A stretch of 64,000 bases of DNA, from contig JAPDFW010000068.1 of NCBI GenBank assembly GCA_028826165.1, positions 1 through 64,000 of the forward strand, in the 5' to 3' direction. Numbering within the stretch: the first letter of the stretch is position 1; each line of letters opens with the position of its first letter. The notes under the pieces are model-generated. The model did not search any database. It saw only the letters and a program-made list of their open reading frames with translations, and had not been told where the DNA came from. The position numbers and the translations under genes are program-made. Positions 24,701 to 34,853 of this stretch are shown here, piece after piece. The stretch comes from Anaeramoeba ignava. Taxonomy: Eukaryota; Metamonada; Anaeramoebidae.

Positions 24701-26147
24701 AATTCAAAAAAAAAAAAAAAAAAGGGATTTTTTTGATCAAATTAAAGGTGTATTCAATCTACAACAAATTACATCTGAAATGAAAAAATTAAAAAGAAGA
24801 GATATTGCATTATTACTTTTGCCAGCAATTATAGAAAAGAGCAAAATCCAAATAACGAAAAAATTACCGAAATTACTTAATTTAGCATTTCTTTATATTG
24901 ATTCGAAAAATCCAGTTATATTTGAGAATTCCAAATCAATTCTTATTCGATTATTGCATCTTTTTATATCAAACGAGTCTTCAAGTAAATTTGTGAAAAA
25001 ATATATATCAGATCTTTCCAAAATTGGGGAACCTTTATTCAAATATCCGAAAAAAAACAAAACAATCTTCCCAAGTGAAGAAGGAATGGAATATATCAAT
25101 GAAACATACAAGATATTCAGTCTAGTTGACGAGAATTTGCGAGAGGAATGGCTAAATGAATCATGGAAATGGATAGTTGAGTTGAATAACAATGGGACAA
25201 AGAAGCAGAATCTTCATAGTTTTGGGATCTTTTCCAAATCACACTATATATTCCGTGTTCTTGCTGATCAATCTTCATTGAACAGAAGCATAAAACAGTT
25301 TTCGAAACCACTTTTGAAGGTTCTTGAGATATTAACTAATGATCAAAAAGTACTATCATTAGGAATCCATTTATGTTTAACTCCCTTAATTCAAACGTTA
25401 TCTTTCATCATCACAAAGGTTCAAATCCCAAAAGAGATATTCCCATCCATAATAGCTTTTTCGACTTTATTATTCCGTTTGGAAAATGAAAGCTTGATTC
25501 TTGTTTTGTTGAATCTTATGGATGCTTGTGTTTTTTACATGGCAGACAACCCAGCAATTATTGATTCTCTTGGAGAATACAGGAAATATATCGGTATGAT
25601 TCCGTTAAAAATACTTTATGGGCTCAAATATCCTCATACAACAGAGACCACTTTCTCAATTCTCAAAAATATTGTGACTTCAAAGATTTTTGGCTATTTG
25701 AATAGCCAAGAAAAAAATGCATATTTTCTTTCTTGTCTTCTCGGATTATTTCCGTTTATTTGCAAAAATGTGAAGCAAAGAAACCCTGATGGAATCACTT
25801 CGGAAATCATCAATTTGGCTGAAAATATTGGCCAAAATGATGTCAAAAATGAAGTTGAAAACTATTTGCAAAATGTCCATCAACGACCAGAAAATTTATA
25901 TCAATCTTTAAGCGATAAATTAACTCCCGTTCTTTCTCATCAAAATTATATTGATATTCTTGTCTCAATCATAAATTCATCACTTACAATACAAGAACAA
26001 TATCAAGAGCAGACTTTGCAGATCATGACCCACTTCATTGGAGATCTTGATATTTTTGTGAATGTCCCATCTTTTGATATTGGAATTTTCAACCAATTAG
26101 TTTTTCAAATAATCCAAATCTTGCAAACACTTCCAATTTCCTTATAA
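18703..26147 (+). CDS. Furry/Mor2/Tao3-like cell-morphogenesis HEAT-repeat protein
   Basis: Thirteen exons: 18703-18852, 18973-19128, 20567-22079, 22149-22231, 22308-22454, 22515-22602, 22681-22757, 22825-22918, 22991-23787, 23884-24024, 24084-24362, 24492-24628, 24725-26147. Every junction is in phase and the sum is 1694 residues. The whole looks like helical repeats. Family-like points: a block around LMQMFIEIRYNINDYHVVLK then LVNHKDRDISFITVKGFL, resembling the Furry N-terminal region; IQLIIDFLSPWLKSL followed by EEISKLWSSLYKENTIEIFL; and DIALLLLPAIIEKSKIQ. Furry proteins scaffold NDR/LATS-type kinases with Mob proteins to control polarity. Assignment is by remembered family pattern and could be another large HEAT protein. 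At the 3' end TAA is followed after one shifted base by an open frame (RKLLDQDQK), so the protein probably continues into 26148-29499. Confidence 0.72.
19129..20566 (+). repeat. 1.4 kb intron satellite, 11-base unit AATTTTAAATC
   Basis: From the donor GTAAAT onward, the second intron of the Furry-like gene is an almost uninterrupted array of AATTTTAAATC and its variant AATTTTATATC. The middle part (about 19360-20060) is more degenerate than the ends. The gene strand contains essentially no G until the acceptor AAAAG, so internal AG or GT splice signals are absent. Confidence 0.85.
24363..24491 (+). repeat. Intron hexamer array (AAAATT)n
   Basis: An intron of 129 bases between exons 11 and 12 of the Furry-like gene is about eighteen perfect copies of AAAATT after GTAATT, ending AAATAG. 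The perfect copies suggest a recent expansion. Confidence 0.8.
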
Positions 26148-29100
26148 GAAAATTACTCGATCAAGACCAAAAAATTGATTTTATGGAAAATGTTGAATTT
26201 CATCCAAAAAAAGTTCCTGAACCTCAAGTTGTTTATCGTCAAACTCTCGAAGATATCCAAAAACTTTTCCAAAACAACAAACAGATTGATTTTGTTTTGA
26301 AAATAGATCAGATTCAAAAAGAAAAAAGAATAAAAAGTAAAGATGACAATCAAATTAAACTGAAAAGTAAAAGCAAAAGCAAAAGCAAAAGCACAAGTGA
26401 AAGTGAAAGTGATGAAAAAACAAAAGAAAAAGAAAAAACAAAAGAAAAAGAAAAAACAAAAGAAAAAGAAACAAGCAAAATCAAAAGTACAAGTAAAAGT
26501 ACAAGTAAAAGTATAAGCAAAAGTACAAGTAAAAGTAAAAGTAAAAGTAAAAGTAAAAGTAAAAGTAAAAGTAAAAGTAAAAGTAAAAGTAAAAGTACAA
26601 GTAAAAGTAAAATAAAAGTACAAGTAAAAGTACAAGTAAAAGTACAAGTAGTAAAAGTATAAGTAAAAGTAGAAGCACAAGTAAAAGTAAAAGTAAAAGT
26701 AAAAGTAAAAGTAAAAGTAAAAGTACAAAAAAAAATACAAATAAAAATACAAAAAAAAATTACAAATAAAAAAAATTACAAATAAGTAAAAAGTAAAAGT
26801 AAAGTAAAAAAGCTAAAAAGAAAGTAAAATAAAAGTATAAACAAAAGTGCAAAATAAAGTAAAAAGTAAAAAAAGTACAAATAAAAAGTACAAATAAAAA
26901 AAAAAAGTAAAGTAAAAGTAAAATTAAAAGTAAAATAAAAGTAAAAGTAAATAAAGTAAAAGTAAAAAAAAAAAGTAAAAAGTAAAAGTAAAAGTAAAAA
27001 TAAAAGTAAAAGTAAAGGCGCTAAAAAGTAAAAGTAAAAATTAAAAGTAAAAGTAAAAAAGTAAAAAAAAAGATAAAAAAAAGTAAACTAAAAAGTTGAA
27101 AAAAAAAAAAAAAAGTGTAAAAGTACAAGTAAAAGTGAAAGTAAAAGTAAAAGTAAAAGTAAAAGTAAAAGTAAAAGTAAAAGTAAAAGTGAAAGTGAAA
27201 AAGATAAAAAAATAATTGAAACTAAAACAGTTGAAAAAGAAGATAAACAAGAAATAATTGATAAAGTTGAAAAAGTTGAAAAAGATGAAATAAATAAACA
27301 AGAAATAATTGATAAAGTTGAAAAAGATGAAATAAATAAACAAGAAATAATTGATAAAGTTGAAAAAGATGAAATAAATAAACAAGAAATAATTGATAAA
27401 GTTGAAAAAGATGAAAAAGATAAAAAAGAAATAATTGATAAAGTTGAAAAAGAAAAAATTAAAAGTAAAAGTAAAAGTAAAAGTACAAGTAAAAGTAAAA
27501 GTAAAAGTAAAAGTAAAAGTAAAAGTAAAAGTACAAGTAAAAGTAAAAGTAAAAGTAAAGCACAAGTAAAAGTAAAAGTGAGAGAAGTGAAAAAAAAAAG
27601 TGCAAGAAATAATTGATAAAGTTGAAAAAGATAAAATAAAAAAAAAAAAAAAATAACTGATAAAGTTGAAAAAGAAATAATTGATAAAGCTGAAAAAGAT
27701 GAAATAAATAAACAAGAAATAATTGATAAAGTTGAAAAAGTTGAAAAAGATGAAAAAAAGAAAAATTGATAAAGTTGAAAAAGAAAAAAGAAATTAAAAG
27801 TAAAAGTAAAATAAAAGTAAAAAAACAAAGTGAAAAAAGTAAAAAAAAAAGTTAAGTAAAAGTAAAGTTGAAAAGTAAAAGTAAAAGTAAAAGTAAAAAT
27901 AAAAGTAAAAAAAAGATAAAAGTAAAAAGATAAAAAAAAGTGAAATAAAAAAGTTGAAAAAGAAAAAGTGCAAATAATTAAAAAAAGATGAAAAAATGAA
28001 AAAAAAAAAAAAAGTGAAAAATTGAAAAAGTAAAAAAAAAAAAGAAAAGAAAAAAAAAGTAAAAAAAAAATAAATTAAAAAAAAAAAAAAAAAAAAAGTA
28101 AAAGTAAAAATTAAAAGTGAAAAAAAAGTAAAAATAAACGTAAAAGTAAAAGTGAAAGTGAAAAAAAGATAAAACAAAGAAATAATTGATAAATAAAGTT
28201 GAAAAAGACGAAAAATAAATAAACAAAAAAAATTGAATTGAAAAAAATTGAATTGATAAAGTTAAAAAAGATGAAATAAATAAACAAGAAATAATTGATA
28301 AAGTTGAAAAAGTTGAAAAAGATGAAAAAGAAATAATTGATAAAGTTGAAAAAGAAAAAATTAAAAGTAAAAGTAAAAGTAAAAGTAAAAGTACAAGTAA
28401 AAGTAAAAGTAAAAGTAAAAGTGAAAGTGAAAAAGTACAAATAAATAAAAGCGAAAAAGTAAAAAAGTAAAAGTAAAAGTAAAAGTAAAAAAGTGAAAGT
28501 GAAAAAAAGATAAAAATAATTGAAACTAAAACAGTTGAAAAAGAAGATAAACAAGAAATAATTGAAAAAGATGAAAAAGATGAAAAAGATAAACAAGAAA
28601 TAATTGATAAAGTTGAAAAAGATGAAATAAATAAACAAGAAATAATTGATAAAGATGAAAAAGATGAAATAAATAAACAAGAAATAATTGATAAAGTTGA
28701 AAAAGTTGAAAAAGATGAAAAAGAAATAATTGATAAAGTTGAAAAAGAAAAAAGTAAAAGTAAAAGTAAAAGTAAAAGTAAAAGTAAAAGCAAAAGCAAA
28801 AGCAAAAGTAAAAGTAAAAGTACAAGTAAAAGTACAAGTAAAAGTAAAAGTAAAAGTAAAAGTGAGAGTGAAAAAGATAAAAAAATAATTGAAACTAAAA
28901 CAGTTGAAAAAGTTGAAATAATTGAAAAAGATGAAAAAGATGAAAAAGATGAAAAAGATAAACAAGAAATAATTGATAAAGTTGATAAAGATGAAAAAGA
29001 TAAACAAGAAATAATTGATAAAGATGAAAAAGATGAAATAAATAAACAAGAAATAATTGATAAAGATGAAAAAGATGAAAAAGTTGATAAAGTTGAAAAA

Positions 29101-29499
29101 GAAAAAAGTAAAAGTAAAAGCAAAAGTAAAAGTAAAAGTAAAAGTAAAAGTAAAAGTAAAAGTAAAAGTAAAAGTAAAAGTAAAAGTAAAAGTAAAAGTA
29201 AAAGTAAAAGTAAAAGTAGAAGCACAAGTAAAAGCACAAGCAGAAGCACAAGTAGAAGTACAAGTACAAGTAGAAGTACAAGCACAAGTAGAAGTACAAG
29301 CACAAGTAGAAGTACAAGTACAAGTAAAAGCAGAAGCAGAAGCACAAGTAGAAGTACAAGCACAAGTAAAAGTAAAAGCACAAGTAAAAGTAAAAGTAAA
29401 AGTAAAAGTAAAAGTAAAAGTAAAAGTAAAAGTAAAAGTGAAGATGAAATAAATCAAGCTAAAGGGGAATCATCTAAAACAGTTACAGAAAGTGATTAG
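26148..29499 (+). CDS. Lys/Ser-rich and acidic repeat tail, probable 3' part of the Furry-like gene, frame-broken
   Basis: An open segment in another frame follows the TAA at 26145 directly (RKLLDQDQKIDFMENVEFHP, then QTLEDIQKLFQNN). It leads into alternating blocks: (AAAAGT)n encoding Lys-Ser repeats, and acidic blocks such as KQEIIDKVEKDEINKQEI. Acidic blocks recur near 27200-27460, 27600-27790, 28180-28350, 28510-28750 and 28870-29105. The last stretch, 28471-29499, is one uninterrupted frame of 343 codons with Ser/Arg/Thr repeats, ending TKTVTESD-like sequence at TAG. Bases 26660-27120 and 27600-28470 are broken by frame changes in A-runs. Either these are sequencing errors in a repeat, or a decayed tail. 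A separate gene starting at ATG 26183 is possible but less likely. Confidence 0.5.
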
Positions 29500-29599
29500 A
29501 GAAATTCAGAAAAAAAATCAATTTCTAAAAGTTTTTTAATCAAAAAAAAAAATTGGAATAAGAAAAAGCAAAATTTTTATTCCAAAAGAAAAAAATTTT

Positions 29600-29737
29600 T
29601 TTTCTTCTTCTTTTCTTCTTTTCTTTTTTTCTTTTTAATTCAATTCTGAAAAACCAACAAAAAAATTATTTTCATTTTTCATTTTTCATTTTTCATTTTT
29701 TATTTTTCATTTTTCATTTTTTATTTTAAAAATAAGG
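29600..29737 (+). promoter_or_regulatory. TCATTTT element run upstream of the VPS9 gene
   Basis: An A-run/T-run switch at 29590-29600 is followed by a CTTCTT-rich pyrimidine tract and then by seven or so TTTTTCA units up to the ATG at 29738. Same layout as other starts in the window; the role is inferred. Confidence 0.45.
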
Positions 29738-30835
29738 ATGAATGAAAAAAAAAAGAAACAAAAGATAAGACTTGAAAAAGAAAGAATAAAAATTGATAAT
29801 TATTTTACAGTTTTAGAAAATTATGATAATTTTCACAAATTTTTAAAAACTCAATCACAAGAAATTAAAAACAAAATCCAACTATTTGCAAAGAATTTTG
29901 ATCGAAATCAACAAAAACTAGAAAATATTCAAAAATATATAAACGAATTCACAACAAAAATTTCTGATGAATTTTTTGCATTTATTACACAAAAGAATTT
30001 AAAAAGAAAACTTTCCAAAACAAACAAAAAACAAATTACAGAAAATTTTCACATTTACATTTTAAAGAAGCTTTATAACAAAATATTTTTTTTGAATGGA
30101 GATGAAGATGTTTTTGCGGATCAAAAATTATTTCAACATTTGGAAAAATTTTCATTTATTCAATTCAAACACTTGCGAATTCCACACAAATTTTACAATC
30201 CAGAAAAAATAGAAAAATCAATGGATATTATTCAAGAGATAAATTTGTTTAAAACTCCAAATGAAAAAATGAGGATCGTCTCAGAATTTGTTCAAAATAT
30301 CAAATCAATTCTTCAAGAAAACGATCCTCATTTAAATTATTTTTTCCCTTTGATATCCTATATTGTTTTACATGCAAATATTCCAAATTTCAAATCAAAT
30401 ATTCAATTTATCCAAAGATTTTCAGATCAAGAAATACTCACAAAAAATCAAAAAGGAATCCACTTTTCTTATGTTGTTTCTACTGTGGATTTTTTGGAAA
30501 ATTTGGCTTCTTCTGATTTAGATATCGATCCAAAAGTTTTCAATTATTTGGTCTATGGGAATAAACCAAAAAACTCACAAATTCAAAAAGAACCAAAAAA
30601 GAAGTCTTCTGAAACAAACAGCATTGAAAATGAAGAAGTGAAAAATGTAAAAAATTCTGAAACAAATTCAAATGATCAAAATTTAATCAAATTCCATTTT
30701 TTAAATGCAAATTTGGAAGATTTGCTTGTATCTCAAGTTCAAGTTTTATTTCTTGAATATAAACAACTTATTCAAGAAAATATAAACTTGAGAAAAAAGT
30801 TATCTGAAGAATTTAAAGAAAAAAATTCAAATTAA
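29738..30835 (+). CDS. VPS9-domain protein (Rabex-5-like Rab5 exchange factor candidate)
   Basis: A single-exon gene of 365 residues with no introns. Residues 1-120 are Lys-rich and helical; 120-190 form a helical-bundle-like segment with LRIPHKFYNPEK. The VPS9 core is at about 190-253: NDPHLNYFFPLISYIVLHAN, IPNFKSNIQFIQRFSD, then HFSYVVSTVDFLENL. The conserved Asp, Pro and Tyr of the VPS9 fold (D-x-x-L...P...Y) are present. VPS9 domains catalyse nucleotide exchange on Rab5/Rab21-type GTPases at endosomes, and two such GTPases are encoded in this window. A C-terminal coiled coil (VQVLFLEYKQLIQENINLR) may bind a partner. The start follows a run of TTTTTCA elements at 29670-29720. Confidence 0.87.
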   Translation: MNEKKKKQKIRLEKERIKIDNYFTVLENYDNFHKFLKTQSQEIKNKIQLFAKNFDRNQQKLENIQKYINEFTTKISDEFFAFITQKNLKRKLSKTNKKQITENFHIYILKKLYNKIFFLNGDEDVFADQKLFQHLEKFSFIQFKHLRIPHKFYNPEKIEKSMDIIQEINLFKTPNEKMRIVSEFVQNIKSILQENDPHLNYFFPLISYIVLHANIPNFKSNIQFIQRFSDQEILTKNQKGIHFSYVVSTVDFLENLASSDLDIDPKVFNYLVYGNKPKNSQIQKEPKKKSSETNSIENEEVKNVKNSETNSNDQNLIKFHFLNANLEDLLVSQVQVLFLEYKQLIQENINLRKKLSEEFKEKNSN

Positions 30836-30945
30836 TTTTTTATTCATTTCATATTCATTTTTTTTGTAGAATTTAGAAGTATTTTTTAACTAATAAATAA
30901 TTTTTTTTCATTTTTTTCATTTTTTTCATTTTTTTTCTTTATAAA

Positions 30946-32697
30946 ATGAATGAAATTTTATTTTTTGGAAGAAATGAAATGCCAAAACTTATCAAAAATA
31001 AACCAGATAAAATAAAAAAACTAATTCAATTCAAATTTCAAAATGAAAATGAAAAACAAATTAAACAAATTTCATCAGGTTATTTTTCAACAATTTTCCT
31101 TTTTGAAAATGGAAAAGCAATAGAATATTTAAATCGATATACAAATCAAAAACCTGAAAAAATCCAAATTGAAGAAAATATTCAAAAAGTAACTGTTGGT
31201 TCCTCTAATGAAGCTATTTTAACAATAGAAGGAAATGTATTTGCCAAAGGAAGTGATATTAATCCAAAAAATTTATATCAATTTATCAATATTTCATCAT
31301 TAATTGAAGATACAAATGATAAAATAATTCAAGATATTGTTTCTGGAAGAGAATCAGTTTATTTATTAACTTCAAATCAAAATGCTTATGGAATTGGTGA
31401 TAATCAATTTGGTCAACTTGGTTTAGATTCTCAAACACTTAGAAAAACAGAAAAACCAATTTTAATGATGAAAAATGTTTCTAAAATATTTTCAGGAAAT
31501 TCTTCATATTCTGTTTTTCTTTTAAATTCAAATCAAGAATTGTTTGCATGTGGCGATAATTTTAATGGGAAATTTGGATTAGGAGAATCAATGAATGAAA
31601 CAATCCAAAAATTAACCAAAATCCAAAATATTCCAAAAGGCAAAATAATTGATATTCAATGTGGTTATTATTTTTCAATAATGTTGATTGAAAATGAAAA
31701 TGAAAATCCAAAAAGAAAACTTTATTCATGCGGATATTATCTATATAATGGACTTGGCCAAAATGGAAATACTTATGAATTTACTGAAATCAAATCATCT
31801 TTATTTGAAAATGATAATATTCTTGATTTTTCTGTTGGAAATGCACATACTTTGATTTTAACATCCAATTCAAAATTAATTGGATTTGGAGATAATTATT
31901 ATGCACAATTAACAACTAAAAATACAGAACCTCAATTAAATCCAATTCAAATTGAACTTCCTGAATTAAGATTTAATGAAAATATTTCCAATTATCATGT
32001 TCTTTGTAGAAATGAAAAATCACTTCTTTATTATTCTCCCTTTCTTTCTTCTTTTTCCAATCTTGAAGAAGATTTGATAAAATTATTTAGAAGAAAAGAA
32101 TTTTGTGATATTTCATTTAAAACAGAAAATGGAGAAATAATTGAAGCTCATAAATTAATATTGAAATATAGATTAAATCAAAATCAAAATCAAGTTGAAA
32201 AACTTCAAGAAATTATTTCAAAAAAATCAATTAAAGAATCAAATCAAATATTTGAAATGATTTATTCAAATAATTCCAAAATAAATCCAAAATTATATTC
32301 TGAAATTAAAGAAATTATAAATTCAAATGAAAAAATTGAAGAAACAATGAAAAGAATTTATTTAAATGAAAATGAAAATGAAAATGAAAAAGATTTTATA
32401 ATTGAAAGAAAAGAAAATAAATATAAATTTCCAAAATTAATATTAATAATGAGAAGTGAATTATATCGAGGAATGTTTTTATCTGTAACAGAAGATAAAT
32501 CTAATAAAGTTACAGATTATAGTGAATTAAATAATAAATCATTTCAAATATTTGAATATTGGATTTATTCAAATCAAATTAAAGATGAAATTGAAATTAC
32601 TCAAGAAATAATTGATGAACTTAAAATTGGAATTGATTATTTTCAATTAAATCAAACAAATCCAAATTTATTTGATTTATTAATTAAACAAATTTAA
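30946..32697 (+). CDS. RCC1-repeat / BTB protein, copy 1
   Basis: A single exon of 583 residues. Residues 1-370 form an RCC1-type beta propeller: MNEILFFGRNEMPKLIKNKP, then repeats such as NAYGIGDNQFGQLGLDS, ELFACGDNFNGKFGLGES and KLIGFGDNYYAQLTTK. A first, shortened BTB-like segment begins at about residue 385 (EFCDISFKTENGEIIEAHKL). A second BTB-like segment follows at about 482-583 (DFIIERKENKYKFPKL, RSELYRGMFLSVTED, FQIFEYWIYSNQI). RCC1-BTB proteins are usually adaptors for cullin-3 ubiquitin ligases or vesicle factors; no substrate can be read here. It forms a tandem pair with the next gene. Start ATG 30946 follows repeated CATTTTTTT words. Confidence 0.88.
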   Translation: MNEILFFGRNEMPKLIKNKPDKIKKLIQFKFQNENEKQIKQISSGYFSTIFLFENGKAIEYLNRYTNQKPEKIQIEENIQKVTVGSSNEAILTIEGNVFAKGSDINPKNLYQFINISSLIEDTNDKIIQDIVSGRESVYLLTSNQNAYGIGDNQFGQLGLDSQTLRKTEKPILMMKNVSKIFSGNSSYSVFLLNSNQELFACGDNFNGKFGLGESMNETIQKLTKIQNIPKGKIIDIQCGYYFSIMLIENENENPKRKLYSCGYYLYNGLGQNGNTYEFTEIKSSLFENDNILDFSVGNAHTLILTSNSKLIGFGDNYYAQLTTKNTEPQLNPIQIELPELRFNENISNYHVLCRNEKSLLYYSPFLSSFSNLEEDLIKLFRRKEFCDISFKTENGEIIEAHKLILKYRLNQNQNQVEKLQEIISKKSIKESNQIFEMIYSNNSKINPKLYSEIKEIINSNEKIEETMKRIYLNENENENEKDFIIERKENKYKFPKLILIMRSELYRGMFLSVTEDKSNKVTDYSELNNKSFQIFEYWIYSNQIKDEIEITQEIIDELKIGIDYFQLNQTNPNLFDLLIKQI

Positions 32698-32704
32698 TAA
32701 TCAA

Positions 32705-32826
32705 AATCAACAAGGAAACAAAAAAGAAAACAAAAAAGAAAACAAAAAAGAAAACAAAAAAGAAAACAAAAAAGAAAACAAAAAAGAAAACAAAAAAGAA
32801 AACAAAAAAGAAAACAAAAAAGAAAA
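32705..32826. repeat. 12-base tandem repeat AAAAAAGAAAAC between two paralogues
   Basis: About nine to ten nearly perfect copies lie in the 202-base gap between the two RCC1-BTB genes, immediately after the stop of the first. The unit is non-palindromic and head-to-tail, which excludes a terminator hairpin or a CRISPR-type repeat. Confidence 0.85.
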
Positions 32827-32899
32827 TTGTTTCATTTTTTAAAATTAAAATCAAAAAAATTCCAAAATTTCATTTTTTTCATTTTTTTTCTTTTCAAAA

Positions 32900-34705
32900 A
32901 TGAATGATTGTTTATTTTTTGGTCAAAATCAAAAACCAATTCTTATTAAAAATGAACCAGATAAAATAACAAAACCAATTCAATTTAAATTTGAAAATGA
33001 AAATCAAAATCAAATTGAAAATGAAAATCAAAATGAAAATGAAAAACAAATTAAACAAATTTCATCAAGTTTTTTTTCAACAATTTTCCTTTTTAAAAAT
33101 GGAAAAGCAATAGAATATCCAAATAGACGAAATTCAAATCAAAATCCTTCAAAAATCCAAATTGAAGAAAATATTCAAAAAGTAACTGTTGGTGTTCTTA
33201 ATGAAGTTATTTTAACAATAGAAGGAAATGTATTTGCCAAAGGAGAAGATATTACTCCAAAAAATACAAATCAATTTATCAATATTTCATCATTAATTGA
33301 AGATACAAATGATAGAATAATTCAAGATATTGTTTCTGGATTAAGTTCAGTTTATTTATTAACTTCAAATCAAAATGCTTATGGAATTGGTTCAAATGAA
33401 TATGGTAAACTTGGTTTTGATTCTAAAACACTTGAAAAAACAGAAAAACCAATTTTAATGATGAAAAATGTTTCTAAAATATTTTCAGGAAATTCTTCAT
33501 TTCATGTTTTTCTTTTAAATTCAAATCAAGAATTATTTGGATGCGGTAATAATTCTTATGCTCAACTTGGATTAGGAGAATCAACAAGAAAAGAAACAGA
33601 AATCAAAAAATTAACTCAAATACAAAATATTCCAAAAGGCAAAATAATTGATATTCAATGTGGAGTTGCTCATTCAATAATTTTGATTGAAAATGAAAAT
33701 GAAAATGAAAATCCAAAAAGAAAACTTTATTCATGTGGATATTATCTATATAATGGACTTGGCCAAAATGAAAATACTTATGAATTTACTGAAATCAAAT
33801 CATCTTTATTTGAAAATGATGATAATATTCTTGATTTTTCTGTTGGAAATGGGCATACTTTGATTTTAACATCTAATTCAAAATTAATTGGATTTGGAGA
33901 TAATGAACATGGTCAATTAGGAACTGGAGATACAGAACCTCAAATAATTCCTATTCAAATTGAACTTCCTAAATTAAGATTTAATGAAAATATTTCTAAT
34001 TATCATATTCTTTGTGGATATTACAAATCATTTATTTATTATTCTCCTTCTTTTTCCAATCTTGAAGAAGATTTGATAAAATTATTTGAAAGAAAAGAAT
34101 TTTGTGATATTTCATTTAAAACCGAAAATGGAGAAATAATCAAAGCTCATAAATTAATATTGAAATATAGATTAGATCAAAATCAAAATCAAATTGAAAA
34201 ACTTCAAGAAATTATTTCAAAAAAATCAATTAAAGAATCAAATCAAATATTTGAAATGATTTATTCAAACAGAATAATAAATCCAAAATTATATTCAGAA
34301 ATTAAAGAAATTATTAATTTAAATGAAAAAATTGAAGAAACAATGAAAAGAATTTATTTAAATGAAGATGAAAATGAAAATGAAAAAGATTTTATTATCG
34401 AAAGAAAAGAAAAACAATATAAATTTCCAAAATTAATATTAATAATGAGAAGTGAATTATATCGAGGAATGTTTTTATCTGTTACAAATGATACTTCTAA
34501 TAAAGTTACAGATTATAGTGAATTAAGTAATAAATCATTTCAAATATTTGAATATTGGATTTATTCAAATCAAATTAAAGATGAAATTCAAATTACTCAA
34601 GAAATAATTGATGAATTAGAAAGAGGAATTGATTATTTTCAATTAAATCAAACAAATCCAAATTTATTTGATTTATTAATTAAAAAATTTAATAATTATA
34701 ATTAA
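32900..34705 (+). CDS. RCC1-repeat / BTB protein, copy 2
   Basis: A single exon of 601 residues, a tandem paralogue of the upstream gene. Most residues are identical, and large blocks match exactly (for example GKIIDIQCG, LIRF-free propeller strands and SELYRGMFLSVT). Copy 2 has more canonical RCC1 blades where copy 1 has diverged (ELFGCGNNSYAQLGLGES, IGFGDNEHGQLGTGD), so copy 1 seems the faster-evolving one. It also has a longer ENENQNQ insertion near residue 35. Two BTB-like segments are placed as in copy 1. It converges with the small minus-strand gene 148 bases downstream. Confidence 0.88.
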   Translation: MNDCLFFGQNQKPILIKNEPDKITKPIQFKFENENQNQIENENQNENEKQIKQISSSFFSTIFLFKNGKAIEYPNRRNSNQNPSKIQIEENIQKVTVGVLNEVILTIEGNVFAKGEDITPKNTNQFINISSLIEDTNDRIIQDIVSGLSSVYLLTSNQNAYGIGSNEYGKLGFDSKTLEKTEKPILMMKNVSKIFSGNSSFHVFLLNSNQELFGCGNNSYAQLGLGESTRKETEIKKLTQIQNIPKGKIIDIQCGVAHSIILIENENENENPKRKLYSCGYYLYNGLGQNENTYEFTEIKSSLFENDDNILDFSVGNGHTLILTSNSKLIGFGDNEHGQLGTGDTEPQIIPIQIELPKLRFNENISNYHILCGYYKSFIYYSPSFSNLEEDLIKLFERKEFCDISFKTENGEIIKAHKLILKYRLDQNQNQIEKLQEIISKKSIKESNQIFEMIYSNRIINPKLYSEIKEIINLNEKIEETMKRIYLNEDENENEKDFIIERKEKQYKFPKLILIMRSELYRGMFLSVTNDTSNKVTDYSELSNKSFQIFEYWIYSNQIKDEIQITQEIIDELERGIDYFQLNQTNPNLFDLLIKKFNNYN

Positions 34706-34853
34706 AATTAAAATTAAAATTAAAATTAAAATCAAAATTAAAATCAAAATCAAAATTAAAAATGGAAAAGTTGATCAAAATTTCTTTATTTAAATTTAAA
34801 ATTAAAATTAAAATAAGAAATTTAAAAAGAAATTGAGATTGAAAGAGAAATAA

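Noticed and set aside
26153-29457. Long minus-strand open frames of Leu/Val or Phe/Thr and Phe/Tyr repeats (up to 467 codons)
   Set aside because: They are reverse-strand shadows of the (AAAAGT)n and acidic-module coding repeats; no conserved domain or promoter faces them.
32705-32826. Regular direct repeats resembling a CRISPR array
   Set aside because: The 12-base units are contiguous with no spacers, and the genome is eukaryotic.
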